The notes beneath the pieces are model-generated. The model did not search any database and was not told where the DNA came from. It saw only the letters and a list, made by a program, of their open reading frames with translations. A stretch of 64,000 bases of DNA, from the NCBI RefSeq assembly GCF_025399195.1, contig NW_026252154.1, positions 51,480 to 115,479 of the forward strand, given 5' to 3'. The translations under genes were made by a program, and so were the position numbers. The first letter of the stretch is position 1, and each line of letters opens with the position of its first letter. Below are positions 13,740 to 25,098 of the stretch, piece after piece. The DNA is from Umbelopsis ramanniana AG (taxonomy: Eukaryota > Mucoromycota > Umbelopsidomycetes > Umbelopsidales > Umbelopsidaceae).

Positions 13740-14138
13740 TCCAAAAGCACAGGGAGAAAGCAGTAACTGCTATTTTGTAAGTCCAAATTTTGGGCCATCA
13801 TATGGCGGAGAGATTGAAAATCGTACACCGACAAAGTCAACATTGCACCATACTATTATTCCAGCTAGCAATAGCGTATCCTGCCATCATCGTTTTATCA
13901 ATCGATATCTGGATTATATGTGGTCTTCGTTTCACTATATTCTCTCGACTCCCTCTCGTTACAGCTGACTGTCTGAAATTTCTCTTTAGTTGAAATCAAA
14001 ACCAAAGCACAAATCGTCACTAAGTAAGCACAGTAAATAGTAGCGCTGTTGAAGTATGTGATAAAGATATGAAGCATGAAACAAACTTGCTTATATTTTA
14101 CACCACGGACAGGTATGCATTGAGATACATACAGCCCA

Positions 14139-14753
14139 ATGAGGTTGGGAAAAGAATCATTTAAGAGTTTTTTGTTTGTTGACGAAAGAAATATTGTAAA
14201 GTTTAAGGTGGACTTGGGCAAAAAACCAACCGTCGGCAATCGTATAAATCAGGCTTCAGAAAACTCGACTGTTTCTGTAATGAATTACCTACGCCCAACG
14301 TACAACAACAGCAATATGCGGTACAAAATCATCTGTCCGGAACCCGTCAAGTTCTCCACTACCCGGATTCTGCCTGAGACCCGGTGGGCAACTTACAATA
14401 ACTATTCCTCTGACTATAGTGAGGAAGCTGCAGCAAACTTACGCACACATAATTCAATGGATCCTGGAGACCCGTAAGTTCTTGTCATCTTGAACTGCTT
14501 TACGAGTACTGTTAAAAAACCCCATCTCATGAATTATACCAGGGACATGGAAGCTCAGGAAGAATTGATGATGATTGTAAAGTCTCCTAAATCGGCAACA
14601 CCGGTGTCTGAACCTATTCAAAGAAGCCACTTTGTACCCATTAATAATGATCACAACGACTTGTGGACGTTACCGAACATGTGTGGCAGCTTTTCGGACA
14701 GAAGACGTAGATCACAAAGTGTAAACGATGGTTACTTGATATCTACATTTTAA
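14139..14753 (+). CDS. Unrecognised protein, two exons
   Basis: I do not recognise this gene. Exon 1 (14139 to about 14475) reads MRLGKESFKSFLFVDERN and is joined by a canonical intron (gtaagt ... ttataccag, about 14476-14541) to an exon reading DMEAQEELMMIVKSPK and ending YLISTF. The frame is maintained across the junction. The product is about 180 residues, polar and Asn/Ser/Arg-rich, with no membrane segment or known motif. Upstream, at about 13863-13985, the same strand has an isolated hydrophobic stretch (LAIAYPAIIVLSIDIWIICG) behind a good acceptor. The true gene may therefore begin further upstream with a membrane segment, or this may be a decayed gene. It lies head-to-head with the ZNRD2 gene. 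Confidence 0.4.
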
Positions 14754-15216
14754 TGACTACTCGTCGTTATAATGATCAACTTTCCACACCATAATGTACA
14801 TACAACTGTAAATATCTGATATGTGATATACTATTCATCATTTCAATACTGGAAGACCAGCTTTATCCTGATATCCGTGATTGGGAGGTCGCTCTGGAGG
14901 TAAAGTTCAAGCAAAGAGACTCTATTTTACCCAATTAATGGTCTCTGGTCAAGATGGCAATTTTTGACGTTTTCACGGTCAAATCGACTGTTCAAACAAA
15001 TTTGAATGGAAATGATAAAATTCGCCGCTCGGTTATTGCCAGCATCATTGTCCAAATCCAGGAAAATAAACACAATAAAAAATTTGAGAAATTAGCGACA
15101 GTTACTAGTATATATATAATATTGCAAGTTGGCTAACTGAACGAACTGATTCTATCAGTGTAGAAACAATTTCATTACTTGGCTGCAGGTGTCTTCACAA
15201 TACCAATAACCTCAAG
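14754..15216. other. Intergenic region upstream of the S8 protease
   Basis: About 460 bp of AT-rich sequence with a TATATATAAT run near 15110-15120, close to the protease start. A 60-codon open frame (from 14954) has no recognisable features and I do not call it. The region most likely holds the protease promoter. Confidence 0.4.
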
Positions 15217-16651
15217 ATGACCCGGCAACTCATCATATATGCATTGATAATGCTAAAAATCGCCTTCGCTGATGTTGCAAGAGGACCAACACATATAATC
15301 AGACTTTCTGACGGTCGAAATGGAACAATAGGTATGCGGCTGCTGCTCTATAAATGCGTTGCTACAACTTCTGTTAATGAAATGTTCATTGATCCCAGGA
15401 GATAAGCTTATTTTGCAAGAATACCACCGATACCAAACCATGGTAAAAAATGGAGCATCCATTGCAGGAGCGGTAGATACTGCCTTGTTTAAAGATCCGA
15501 CAAACCTTAGCAACATTTACATTGGTGAAGGATTTAGTGCCGTTACTGGAACATTTCCTCCATCATTTATCGAACATATTCTATTGCATGACGATGTAGA
15601 ATATGTTGAGGTGAATGAAGTCTATAGAGCCACAAAAATGCCGCCCTTATACCGCCCGCCATCACGACGCAGCAAGATAGCACAGCATAATGCACCAAAT
15701 TGGGGATTGGGACGAATTAGCAGGAATAAAAATGAAAACGCAAATGACTATTTGTATGAAAGTGCTGCAGGGTAAGAGCTTTTCTCCATTGCCAAGCATC
15801 AATTAACATAATCTAATACGGTTGATAACAAAAGAGATGGTGTTCAAGTCTTCATTATGGATACTGGCATAAATGTAGCGCATGATGACTTTAACGGTCG
15901 GGCTACAAGGGACGCCAATTTCGTGGATGAAGAATCAGAAGACGATTTAGGAGGACATGGGACGCATGTCGCTGGTATTATCGGAGGAACGACATTTGGT
16001 GTCTCCAAGAAAGTCCAGCTGAGGAGCATCAAAATACTTGACAAATATGGTGATGGAACAACTGTAAGACTACTTCATGGTAAGACATCCTTGTACATAT
16101 TTATATATATAAAACTATGTTTGATCTGAACACGTCAAAAAGCTCTAGAATATGTTGGAAAGTTATCCAAAGGCAAAAAAAGCATCATCAACCTCTCTTT
16201 AAGTGGACCAAAATCGAAAATGATCAACGATGCCCTAAGTAGCACCTCCAATGACTATAACATTCCAATTTTTGTGTCTGCTGGCAATACAGCCGACGAT
16301 GCCTGCAATTATTCACCATCAGATAACCCGGACGTATTTACTGTAGGCTCATCCGACCGCGATGATAGTGTTTCTAAGTTTTCTTCCACTGGCCAGTGCG
16401 TTCGTTTGTATGCTCCAGGAAAAGATATCAAAAGCGCTTGGTTAGGCTCCAAGGATGCTACCATGGTTTTGGATGGAACTAGTATGGCTAATCCTCATGT
16501 AGCTGGAATAGCGGCGATTTTAATGTCACAAAACACCTACAGTTCACCAAAAAAGCTTTATGATGCTATCACAAACATTGCCGTGAAAGGGCTGCTATCG
16601 TTCCCGAATGGCAGCGAAAAATCCAGTCGCAACTTACTTGCTCATACTTAG
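15217..16651 (+). CDS. Secreted subtilisin-like serine protease (S8, proteinase K type)
   Basis: A secreted endopeptidase of about 410 residues from four exons. The first 20 or so residues (MTRQLIIYALIMLKIAFADV) form a signal peptide. An I9-type inhibitory propeptide follows (HIIRLSDG ... ILLHDDVEYVEVNE). The mature domain opens near HNAPNWGLGRIS. The catalytic triad is visible: Asp in VFIMDTGINVAHDD, His in GGHGTHVAGIIGG, and Ser in GTSMANPHVAGIAAIL. The oxyanion Asn sits in SAGNTADD. Intron 1 begins at 15332 and joins in phase to GDKLILQEY. The ATG at 15217 is the first start in frame with the signal peptide. Cys residues around DACNYSP and GQCVRLY are typical of the proteinase K branch. 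It presumably serves extracellular protein breakdown. Confidence 0.92.
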
Positions 16652-16656
16652 TACCT

Positions 16657-16862
16657 TTATGGCGAGCTTTCATTAGCAGTGCCTTTGTAGATATTAGTAT
16701 TCTTGATAGCTTCCTCCAGAGCCCATTCCAACTAAAAAGACAGAGTAATGTGCATAAAATGGCGCTTACCACAAATACGTCTTTGACAGTATGTTGCATC
16801 GACCGACGCCGTTGTAGTATCAAATTTGTTTGATAAAAAGAAAAAATTGGCTTGAGAGGCAT
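16657..16862 (-). CDS. Candidate tiny protein gene (55 residues), unrecognised
   Basis: On the minus strand an ATG at 16862 opens MPLKPIFSFYQTNLILQ and runs to a canonical donor at 16769. A 38-nt intron (16732-16769, gtaagc ... ctttttag) joins it in frame to LEWALEEAIKNTNIYKG, and the gene stops six bases beyond the protease stop. The second exon looks convincingly coding (amphipathic helix, balanced charge). The basic first exon resembles a mitochondrial leader. No family is recognised. The intron is shorter than its neighbours, which lowers confidence. The gene would be divergent from the PHD-finger gene. Confidence 0.35.
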
Positions 16863-17050
16863 GGGACCAGACTTTTGATTGGTGGTAAATTTGTTGGTCG
16901 ATGCACGCATTCGTTTTCTTTTCCCCTTTCAACCAACAGTACGACTTTGTTCGACATTGTATCGTGTGCAGCAGCCAAACTTTCTCGACATTGCTGCCAA
17001 TGTATATCGGCTTGAAAAGCTACCTATTGCATTCACTTTTACCGCTCTGA

Positions 17051-18652
17051 ATATGTTGGAGCAGCCGCTTGACAAGATTCCGTTCGTGTTGTTAGTCCGA
17101 GTAGTACTGCAAACTTTCACAATTCCCAAGGACCTGATTGATCAGTATGGTTTAATTGCTGGTCTACGAGAAGCTCTCGGCGTATGGGGTCAATCGTATG
17201 ACCTGGGGAAATTTCTCAACGACATGCTGAGAAGAGTTAGAGAATCAACTCACGACGCGCTGGCACCTGAACTACATTGGTGGCGAGATTTGCAAGCTAT
17301 AACAAAAGAAGACCTCACATTCACCTTGGGAAACGTGAAACAGGACGCAACTGAAGCTCCTGTAGGCGTTCGATTAGAACTTATAACGGAGTCGGTGAGG
17401 AATTATTCTTGATAGCAGCAGACAACTCTTCTAATTTACTAAATACACTGTTTTCCTTTCAAGTTACGGCAGGATATACCACTACGTTTCAATTTGCCCA
17501 TAATACCCAATAGCGACACCACAGTTCTCGAAAAGCTTCATCAAAAGTATCAATCCGATCCAGCCATGGTTTTTCATAACGTTCGTACATTCGCTTTTTC
17601 AATTTTTCATTTTTATTCATTCATCTTTTAACCCCACCGCATTAGGACTCGTATACCTCCATTCAAACCATATGTGAAGGCGTCACCCAGTACTTTGCGC
17701 ATGATTCCATTATCAAACCTAATGTCGACGATATATCCAATTTGCATAGTGTCATTGATCTAGCCAAAGGCTACTTACTTGCAAAGTCTGAGAAATGTCG
17801 TAACAGTCCCTCTAATCCAGATGATTCGATGGCAAGTGCAAATGCTATCAATGACAATTTAGAATCGATGAATGTAGAAAGCAATGGTGCCGAGCCTTGC
17901 GGAGAATATACATTATTGGCTGCTTTAATGTGCCTCAAGGACTCAAGGCGAAGCTCACGGCAACAATGGCGACTTTATGTGAAGGACTATAATGATGCCA
18001 ATCAAGCGTGGAATGTGTACTATAACGATGGACACGGTGAAAAAGCAACATCGGTAATATTGAGGCTCATTGTGGTCTATTACTCTGAGGCTATAGAACT
18101 GTCATACTGAACTTCAATCTACCATAGATCGCTGGCGATCAAGCAATCCAAGATTTACGTGGGGTTTGCTCGCCGAACCCTCAACTGTCGACTAATGCAA
18201 GGAATACTATGCTATATGACACTGAAAGTTACAAGCCAGTGTACCTTGTATATGTCAATGCATATATTGTCTCTACACGACAAGAAGCGTTGATGTATAT
18301 GGAGCAGGAGAGGCAAAACATCCTTGGCAAACGAAAAGTTATTACGGATGACGACTATGTCGACGACTACGACAATGAAGATATGGATGATGGAGACGTC
18401 TGTAAACACTGCCTTATTGGAATAGATGTCGAAGGAAACCGTCTGTTTATTTGTGATGCATGTAATCAATGTGTACACCAGCTCTGCGAGACGCCACCCA
18501 TCCAAAACGACGAGATTGAAATTGATCCTTGGTTATGTCGCGAATGCACAGCTGCTGGGAGAAAACCTATCATGAATACAAGCGTTGACAAGGCAGAACT
18601 CCACAATCAAGTATGCGACGAGCCAGCACCCAAGAGGATCAACTTACAATAG
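17051..18652 (+). CDS. PHD-finger protein of unknown function
   Basis: Four spliced exons end in a C-terminal PHD zinc finger (about 18400-18550). The ligand order is C4HC3: CKHC, then CDACNQCVHQLC, then WLCREC. PHD fingers usually read histone H3 tails, so a nuclear chromatin role is inferred. An acidic patch (DDDYVDDYDNEDMDDGD) precedes the finger. The N-terminal 400 residues are not recognised. The segment from EYTLLAALMCLKDSRR to YVNAYIVSTRQE loosely recalls the C-terminal end of USP deubiquitinases, but I cannot support that. The first in-frame ATG is 17051 (MLEQPLDKIPF). The frame is open and coding-like back to about 16938 (YRVQQPNFLDIAANVYRLEK), so an upstream exon or start is probably missing. 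Introns include about 17580-17645 (FHN joined to DSYTSIQ). Confidence 0.7.
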
Positions 18653-18911
18653 GAGAGACTATGATTTCCCCGATACCACTTTTTTTTTCAAGCTGTTAGA
18701 TATTGGTTAGGTAGATAATATCGCTGTACATGTTACAAACTTTGTAAGGTTGTCTCACCGACTACACCGCCTAATCATAATTGTCAATGTTTTTTTTGGT
18801 ATTAGAAAAAGTGAAACTACACACTACGGCTAAATTTTTGACGGGCTGGACTATGAAAGTGAACTTCCGAGTGTCATTGTTCGGCGAGTTTGTGAAAAGT
18901 TTACAAGAAAC

Positions 18912-20670
18912 ATGTTTGCCAAACATGTCTTCAATTACTGTGGTACTTCTCTTTCGTCTTCTCTTCTGTATTGTTTATCAACCAATTTGTCGATCATGTC
19001 ATGGTCGCTACCATTTAAAATTGCATATTCAATATGTGTATCTGTCATCTTTATACTCCCTGCTTTGGTTGGCTACGCCTTGCGCTTACGAGTGGTCAGC
19101 ATGGGCTTCCTGGCACTGGGCGTCTATGGACTTGTTGTACTCATATTCATTGTTCTACAACTTATATTTGCAACCCTCAATCGCATACACGCTGTTCGAT
19201 TTCGACGCAAAGAAAACAAAGTAGAACCTGAGAAAGGCCATGATTACCACAAAGTTGGACTAGCTGTGGTAGGTTACAGAGAATCGCCTGAACTCTTTTC
19301 TCAATGCTTGATGTCTATCAAGCAATTGGATTATCCACTTCCGCTCAAGATTGTTGTGGTCATTGATGGAGACGGTCAGGAAGACTACGAAATGGCACAT
19401 GTATTCGAAAAAGAGTTCTCGGACAGCCCAGTCATTAGCATACCATACCTTTTATCTGAAGCGACCGAGGATGAAAAATTGGAATTCAAAAAGTTATGTG
19501 ATACGGCGCCACAAGTTTCATGTTATTTACAACCCCATAGAGGAAAACGACATGCTATGTATACCGCCTTTCGATTTTTAATGGCCAGCGGCTCAGACGC
19601 CGTCATGACAACCGACTCGGATACAAAATTCGATTCAAGAGCAATTTTAGAGCTGGAAAGAGCATTACACTGGTATGGCAATGTGGGTGCTGCTGCCGGG
19701 GATGTCCGTATTTGGAACACGGGAAATTTACTGTCTTTTATGTCGTCTTTACGATACTGGATGGCGTTCAACATCGAAAGAGCCGCACAGTCTTTCAATC
19801 GATGTGTCACTTGTGTCTCTGGACCCATGGGGATGTACAAGGCCAGCGCTTTAGAAGAAGTCTTGGAAAAATGGATCAAGCAGCGTTTCCTAGGCATGGA
19901 GTGCACATATGGAGACGATAGGTCAGTGATCGGCGACTTTGTAGTAAATTCGGTCTCACTTTGATTATACTCAATCAATTTTCTATCTCTTTCCCAGACA
20001 TTTGACAAATCGTGTACTGCTGAAGGGACATCAAGTAGTGTACACACATCTTGCCTTCTGTGACACTGAGACACCAGAAAACTTTTTGCGATGGTTCAAG
20101 CAGCAAACTAGATGGTCAAAAAGCTTTTATCGAGAACTACTATGGAATGCAAAGAGTATCCATAAACACAGCCCATGGATGGCAGCAGAGTTGTTCTACC
20201 AAGGACTCTACCCATTTATTCTCATGTTCTCGATTTTCTTCACTTTGTGGGCTCGGGTTCCTTTGGTCCTGGTGACCTGGCTTGCCAGCTTAGTAGGCAT
20301 AGGTCTAATCAAGATGTTTTATGCACTTGTTGTCTCTCGCAACATAAGGTTCCTAGCATTCCCTCTCTACAGTTTGTACTACTTACTTGGTCTAGTTCCA
20401 GCCAAACTTTGGGCGCTGGTGTCGATGTGGGATGTTGGATGGGGCACAAGCGCTCGATCGGCCACGGAACTCAAACGAGAAACCCAGATATTCCTTAGGT
20501 TCAAGGAATTCCTCCCTATATTATTCTGGTGGTCCATTATGTTGGCAGGAGTCATATTTAACCTGACATTCTATTTCGTGCACCCTCCACTGTTGCCTAG
20601 TGACATCTCTCAACCAACCAGTATCGTATTTTACCCTAATCCAGCCATGATTGGAGTTGCAGGATATTAA
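18912..20670 (+). CDS. Hyaluronan synthase-like family 2 glycosyltransferase
   Basis: A processive membrane glycosyltransferase of 560 residues (vertebrate HAS enzymes are about 550) from two exons split by an intron at 19922-19997. Two N-terminal helices precede the catalytic domain. Motifs in order are VGYRESPELFSQCL, VVIDGDGQED, TTDSDTKFD (DXD), SFMSSLRYWMAFNIERA, CVSGPMGMY, GDDRHLTNR (formed across the intron) and QQTRWSKSFYRE (QxxRW). The C-terminal membrane block includes LYSLYYLLGLVPAK and GWGTSARSA. Spacing and wording of these blocks match animal hyaluronan synthases more closely than typical chitin synthases. Predicted activity is polymerisation and export of hyaluronan, or a related GlcNAc polymer, at the plasma membrane. 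Chitin or chito-oligomer synthesis cannot be excluded from sequence. Confidence 0.88.
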
Positions 20671-20949
20671 AACAACTACAAAAAAATGTATACATGACAT
20701 GACATCACAATAAACAAAAATGTACTTCAAAACTGATGAATTGAAATGATTAGCGCACACGTTTAATGATGTGGGAAGGCTCTACTTACAAGGCTCAATA
20801 CACGGATGCGTTACAGCGGCAGGCAGTACATTATACTTAAAACCAGAGGTATGTGAAAAAACAAGTTTATGATCTAATATACTAACGATTTCCTGAATGA
20901 CTACACAATTTACAACTATTTCTGTTATCCACCTGCATCAAAAACTGAC

Positions 20950-22444
20950 TTATTCGAGATCGTCCAGCGGCTTCTTGACCATCAGACTCATGACTTTGGA
21001 GAATAGAATTAGTTAGAACAGATTATCACTATGAGGATGATGGAGCAAATTCTGCAAGCCTACCTTCAAACATAATATCGGCAGCAGCGATAGCCGTAAC
21101 TTGGGCATTAGTGTCATAAGGAGTGGCTACTTCAACAATGTCAGCACCAACTAGCTTGATTCCTTCCAAACCACGGATAATACGTCGAAGTTCACGAGTG
21201 CTCCAACCTCCGGTCTAAAACATATTATTATTAGTCTCAGAACTTTACTTGTTAGCAGACCGTGGCGTATATTTACCTCGGGAGTACCGGTTGCTGGTGC
21301 AAAGGCAGGATCCAAGACATCAATATCAATGGACAAGTATACTGGGTTCTCACCAACAACTTCACGGATTCTCTCAATGATGCCAGCGGTACCGATGGTG
21401 TCAATATCTCTCTATTTTATGAGTGCAGGTGTGAGTAATCAATGTTCCAATTGTTCAAGAATGGCCATTTCAATCGGTCTACTTACGGCTTCAACGATAT
21501 CAAATCCAGCATTACCATCATTCTATGAAATGAGAAAACATTGGTGAGTCAATCGAAGAATATGCTGTAGTCTAGTATGAAGTACTTACCTCGTAGTCAC
21601 TTGGACCACTGAGAGTAGTTCTGATACCGGCGTGGATGGAAGTACCCTTCTTGATCAAGCCCTCTTGGGAAGCATGCCAGAAGTAGGTTCCGTGGTTGAC
21701 TGCAGCTTGATCAGACTTAGCACCACCAAAAACTTTAGGCTTCCATGTATCCAAGTGAGAATCAAAGTGAATGACTGAGATTGGACCATAGGCAGAGTGA
21801 ATGGAACGCAACAAAGGCAGTGTAATGGTATGATCGCCTCCAAGGGTAATCAGTCTAGGGAACTTTGAAGTGGCGGTTGCGGGCTTACGGTGGAGAAGCT
21901 CTTGGTGACCAAATTGAATTTGATCGATGGCAAACTTGTTATCATAAGGAGTAACGGCAATATCACCGCAATCGACAATCTTGGCCCAGTCGCTGAACGG
22001 GTTAACATCCATGGGAACGTTATAACCACCATACAAGTTCAAACGACGAGAACCGTCGCGAATACCAGCGGGTCCGAATCGAGCACCAGGGCTAATGCAA
22101 ATAGTCAGCCTAAGTAAAAGCAATTTATATCATGTTTCTTCGAACCCTTACCGGTAGCTAGTTCCAGTATCGAAGGGAGCACCGATGAAAGCAATATCGA
22201 AGTCAGCGGTTCCATTGGCCCAGCATTGGGCAAAAGGTAAATGGGCAAAAGTGCCAATTCCAGAGAAAACAGCATCAGCGGTAACTTCCCCATCACCTTT
22301 GGGGCGCTCGGGTTCAGCTTTGACAATAGGTCTTTGGGCACGAAGTTCGTGATCACCGTAACTGACACCAGTTGCGGGGTATCCGAAGATGAGCTGGCTA
22401 GCAGCAGCGAGTAGAGAGAGTCCAAAGACAATTTTGATGGCCAT
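20950..22444 (-). CDS. Agmatinase/arginase-family ureohydrolase with signal peptide
   Basis: A binuclear-manganese ureohydrolase, most like fungal agmatinases, which hydrolyse agmatine to putrescine and urea. The start at 22444 gives a signal peptide ([20 protein letters not shown]). The enzyme domain begins [16 protein letters not shown], joined to [18 protein letters not shown]. Metal ligands are visible in order: [12 protein letters not shown] (His), HFDSHLDTW (Asp, His, Asp) and [19 protein letters not shown] (Asp, Asp). The last exon ends [11 protein letters not shown]. At least six exons with short introns are present. A secreted or vacuolar enzyme is inferred. Guanidinobutyrase-like or other ureohydrolase substrates are possible. 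Confidence 0.9.
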
Positions 22445-22487
22445 TTTTTAATAGTTAATATGGTTGAATTCATGCAAATTGGTCTGT

Positions 22488-22495
22488 CTTTTATA
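22488..22495 (-). promoter_or_regulatory. TATA box of the agmatinase gene
   Basis: TATAAAAG on the minus strand, about 45-50 bp upstream of the agmatinase start codon. The match is good but the spacing to a transcription start is unknown. Confidence 0.45.
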
Positions 22496-25098
22496 TCTAT
22501 CTCGCTATTTGCGAATGATTTGATCTGTGGTAAACTTGTTATGTAATTTTTTGGCGGTTGAGGATCAATATCGGATGATCGGAGATCAAATCTCTATATT
22601 TTCTCGTAACAACATGGCCAAACAAAAACACCGCCAATATTTCTTACGTGAAATTTTCTGTCATTTTGCAAGTTCTGCCCACACTTTATAAGTACGCCGC
22701 ACTGTTCTATGTAGTATAGAATTCTATCAACAAATTATCATTGAGGAGATTGAGGAATCTTGTAAGAAAAGCTCTTTGATTCGTGGCTGCCACAGGAAAC
22801 CTCATTAAACTTACCTAATTACAATTTGTGTGTGGTCAATGGTTTGTGGCAAGGCAAGGAAAAAAAAGTGAACAGTCATCATAGTATATTTATTTATTTT
22901 TCACTTCCATTTTAACAAAACAGCTCCTTTCAACCTCCCTTTCCTAGGTCAGCAGAGAGACCAATAACTTAACAACAAATTGGACAACGCACGCTCCTAA
23001 TTGACTATATAACATAAGATAAGTTAGGTAGCTGTAATGTAGCTGTAAAGTTAGCGATATCCACAGAAAATTGTATTGCAGCCGTTTTGGTCAAAGGGTA
23101 TGAATAATTTGGGCATATTTTGCCTACCTTAACATCAAAGAATTCATCAGTCGCCTTGACCAAGTATCTCACATCAGATATGGTGGATCAAGCTGATTGG
23201 GTTCACTTTATAAATAGCTGAAATTATTGCGAGCACTCAGTTTTTAAAACAAGCAAGCATGAAACAATGCGCAACGACGAATGACAAGAAAGTACTCTAC
23301 CATTGTTAAGTTTCTCTAGAGCAAATTATGAATGAAAATCGGACAGGCAAAAATCGTACTGAAACAGAGAGGCTGTTGTCTCTGACAGCAGCACGCAGCA
23401 ATTAGCTCTCGAAAGTCAAGGTCATGAGGTAGATCCACTTCATAAGAATGGTTGAGTGACAATTTGCATTATTCGTATCCAATGGCTTACCTTATGTAGG
23501 TACTGGCATGAATAAATGGCCGATGTGAGTGATGTAATAATAAAGTTAGAGCACTTGAGTTAGCGACCGACGGATCTTGGTATCATTCGGGGTTGATGGA
23601 CAACCTGATGTGTACAATTGGACATTAATATAAGCAGTGACCTTTCTTCGTGAAATTTTCATTGTTTCTCTATCTCTTCGTTGCTTAACCCCTGACCAGC
23701 GTTATGTCACTTGGCTATCAAAATGTCCATAGAACGTAGATGGTACATGATCAATGGCCATTAGCAGCCAAGTTAAAGTAGCAAGATCATAAACTGGAAC
23801 CTTAACACTCACTCACGTGCAATCATGATAGTTGAAAATGGGTTTGTAAAACAAGACGCGTGATATGCGGCTCTGTCTTGCAATTCTCCGGTTGTTGAGG
23901 ACATCAGACAGCCGAAGGAACAAGACAAGTTTCCTATTCCGGCTACTAAGTTTTCACCGTAAGATAAGACTACCCCAGTGTCTCTGAACTATAACATAAT
24001 TCTATAGAGAAACAAAGGAATCACTTACGAAAAGTGATTTTGTCAGTAATTTAGAGTAAATTATGTCACTACATACATGTAAATCAGTGAACTTATAGAG
24101 ATGACTAAAGCCTTACAAAGCCAGCTAAACAGCCCAACCCTGGGAAGCCTTTTCTGCTGATGTTACCAAATATACAAGTATAGATGCGGGTTCTCTATAG
24201 CGCTTTGAAGAGGTGCATGTCTATACCTTATGAGGAAGATAAGACGATAAACGTGAAGACCATCAAACCTGACGACGCTTCAAAGATGATACAGTTGTTA
24301 AACCTAAGAATGAAGGGGAAAATAAGGATTGGAATATTTTTGGCAGCTAGTAATAGATTCAATTCTTTTGTGTTATAAGTTGTAAGCCAATATGTTCTTT
24401 GGCATGGTTTGGATCATTCTGTGTTCGACAGGCTCAGTTTGACTCTCCGATGAACTAGCGCAACATAGAATGGATATTACAAACTACTTTGGAATTTTCG
24501 ACTCCACAAACATGGGGTAATAGTTTATAATGCATTCTGATCTCTGAATATGAATAACAGCTATTATTCTACGAGCCGGTTCAACGGCTTTTTTAAGGTC
24601 AATTGTTCACCATTTTTACGACCGTGCACCGCCACCAAACGTTCGAACTTCCCTTGAAAAATACATCATACCCGCATTTGGAATAGGATGTCGGAAGAAA
24701 TGGCTTGATAAAGGACCTGAACAAATATACTCATATTTTTGTTATGATTTCGGTAATTGCTGAGGTTGGTCAACAATTCGCTCATGAAATTGAAACCACT
24801 TTTGTCATACGAAATAATTCTGTAGCATGCCAAAGAGTACATCACCGTTTTGAGGTAAAGAATTGTGTATCATCCGGTGGCGCCTTTGCATTATTGCAGC
24901 ATGTTATCATCAGAAAGTGCACCCATTTACATCAACGACTCCTGCGGTCTATCTACCGTAAACTAATTGTGACATATATTTCTCCGCTCCTTCTTACCGG
25001 AGTGCCCAAACTTTATCTGGAAAGTCATGGAGTAGTAGACTGTATAAATACAGGGACATGCCCTGAGTGTATGATGTAAGTAACTACCTTTGTCTCCC
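22496..25098. other. Long gene-poor region of 2.6 kb
   Basis: This is the longest stretch of the window without a supported gene, between the divergent agmatinase and sugar-transporter genes. It is AT-rich with short open frames only. A 64-codon ATG frame at 24184-24378 (MRVLYSALKRCMSIPY) and a longer frame at 24705-25079 that opens only with TTG show no recognisable motif, and I do not call them. I see no inverted or direct terminal repeats and no transposase-like motif, and no tRNA. It may hold long promoters, a non-coding RNA or degraded sequence. Confidence 0.45.

Noticed and set aside
18787-19224. Open frame overlapping the start of the hyaluronan synthase
   Set aside because: It is in a different frame from the HAS motifs; the true frame starts at 18912.
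24184-24378. 64-codon ATG frame in the gene-poor region
   Set aside because: No recognisable feature, no neighbouring exon, and a length expected by chance in AT-rich DNA.
24705-25079. 124-codon plus-strand frame upstream of the sugar transporter
   Set aside because: It opens only with TTG, has no motif, and ends against the transporter leader. Treated as untranslated.
22445-25098. Transposon or retroelement remains
   Set aside because: No transposase or reverse-transcriptase motif and no terminal repeats were visible by eye. A self-alignment would be needed.
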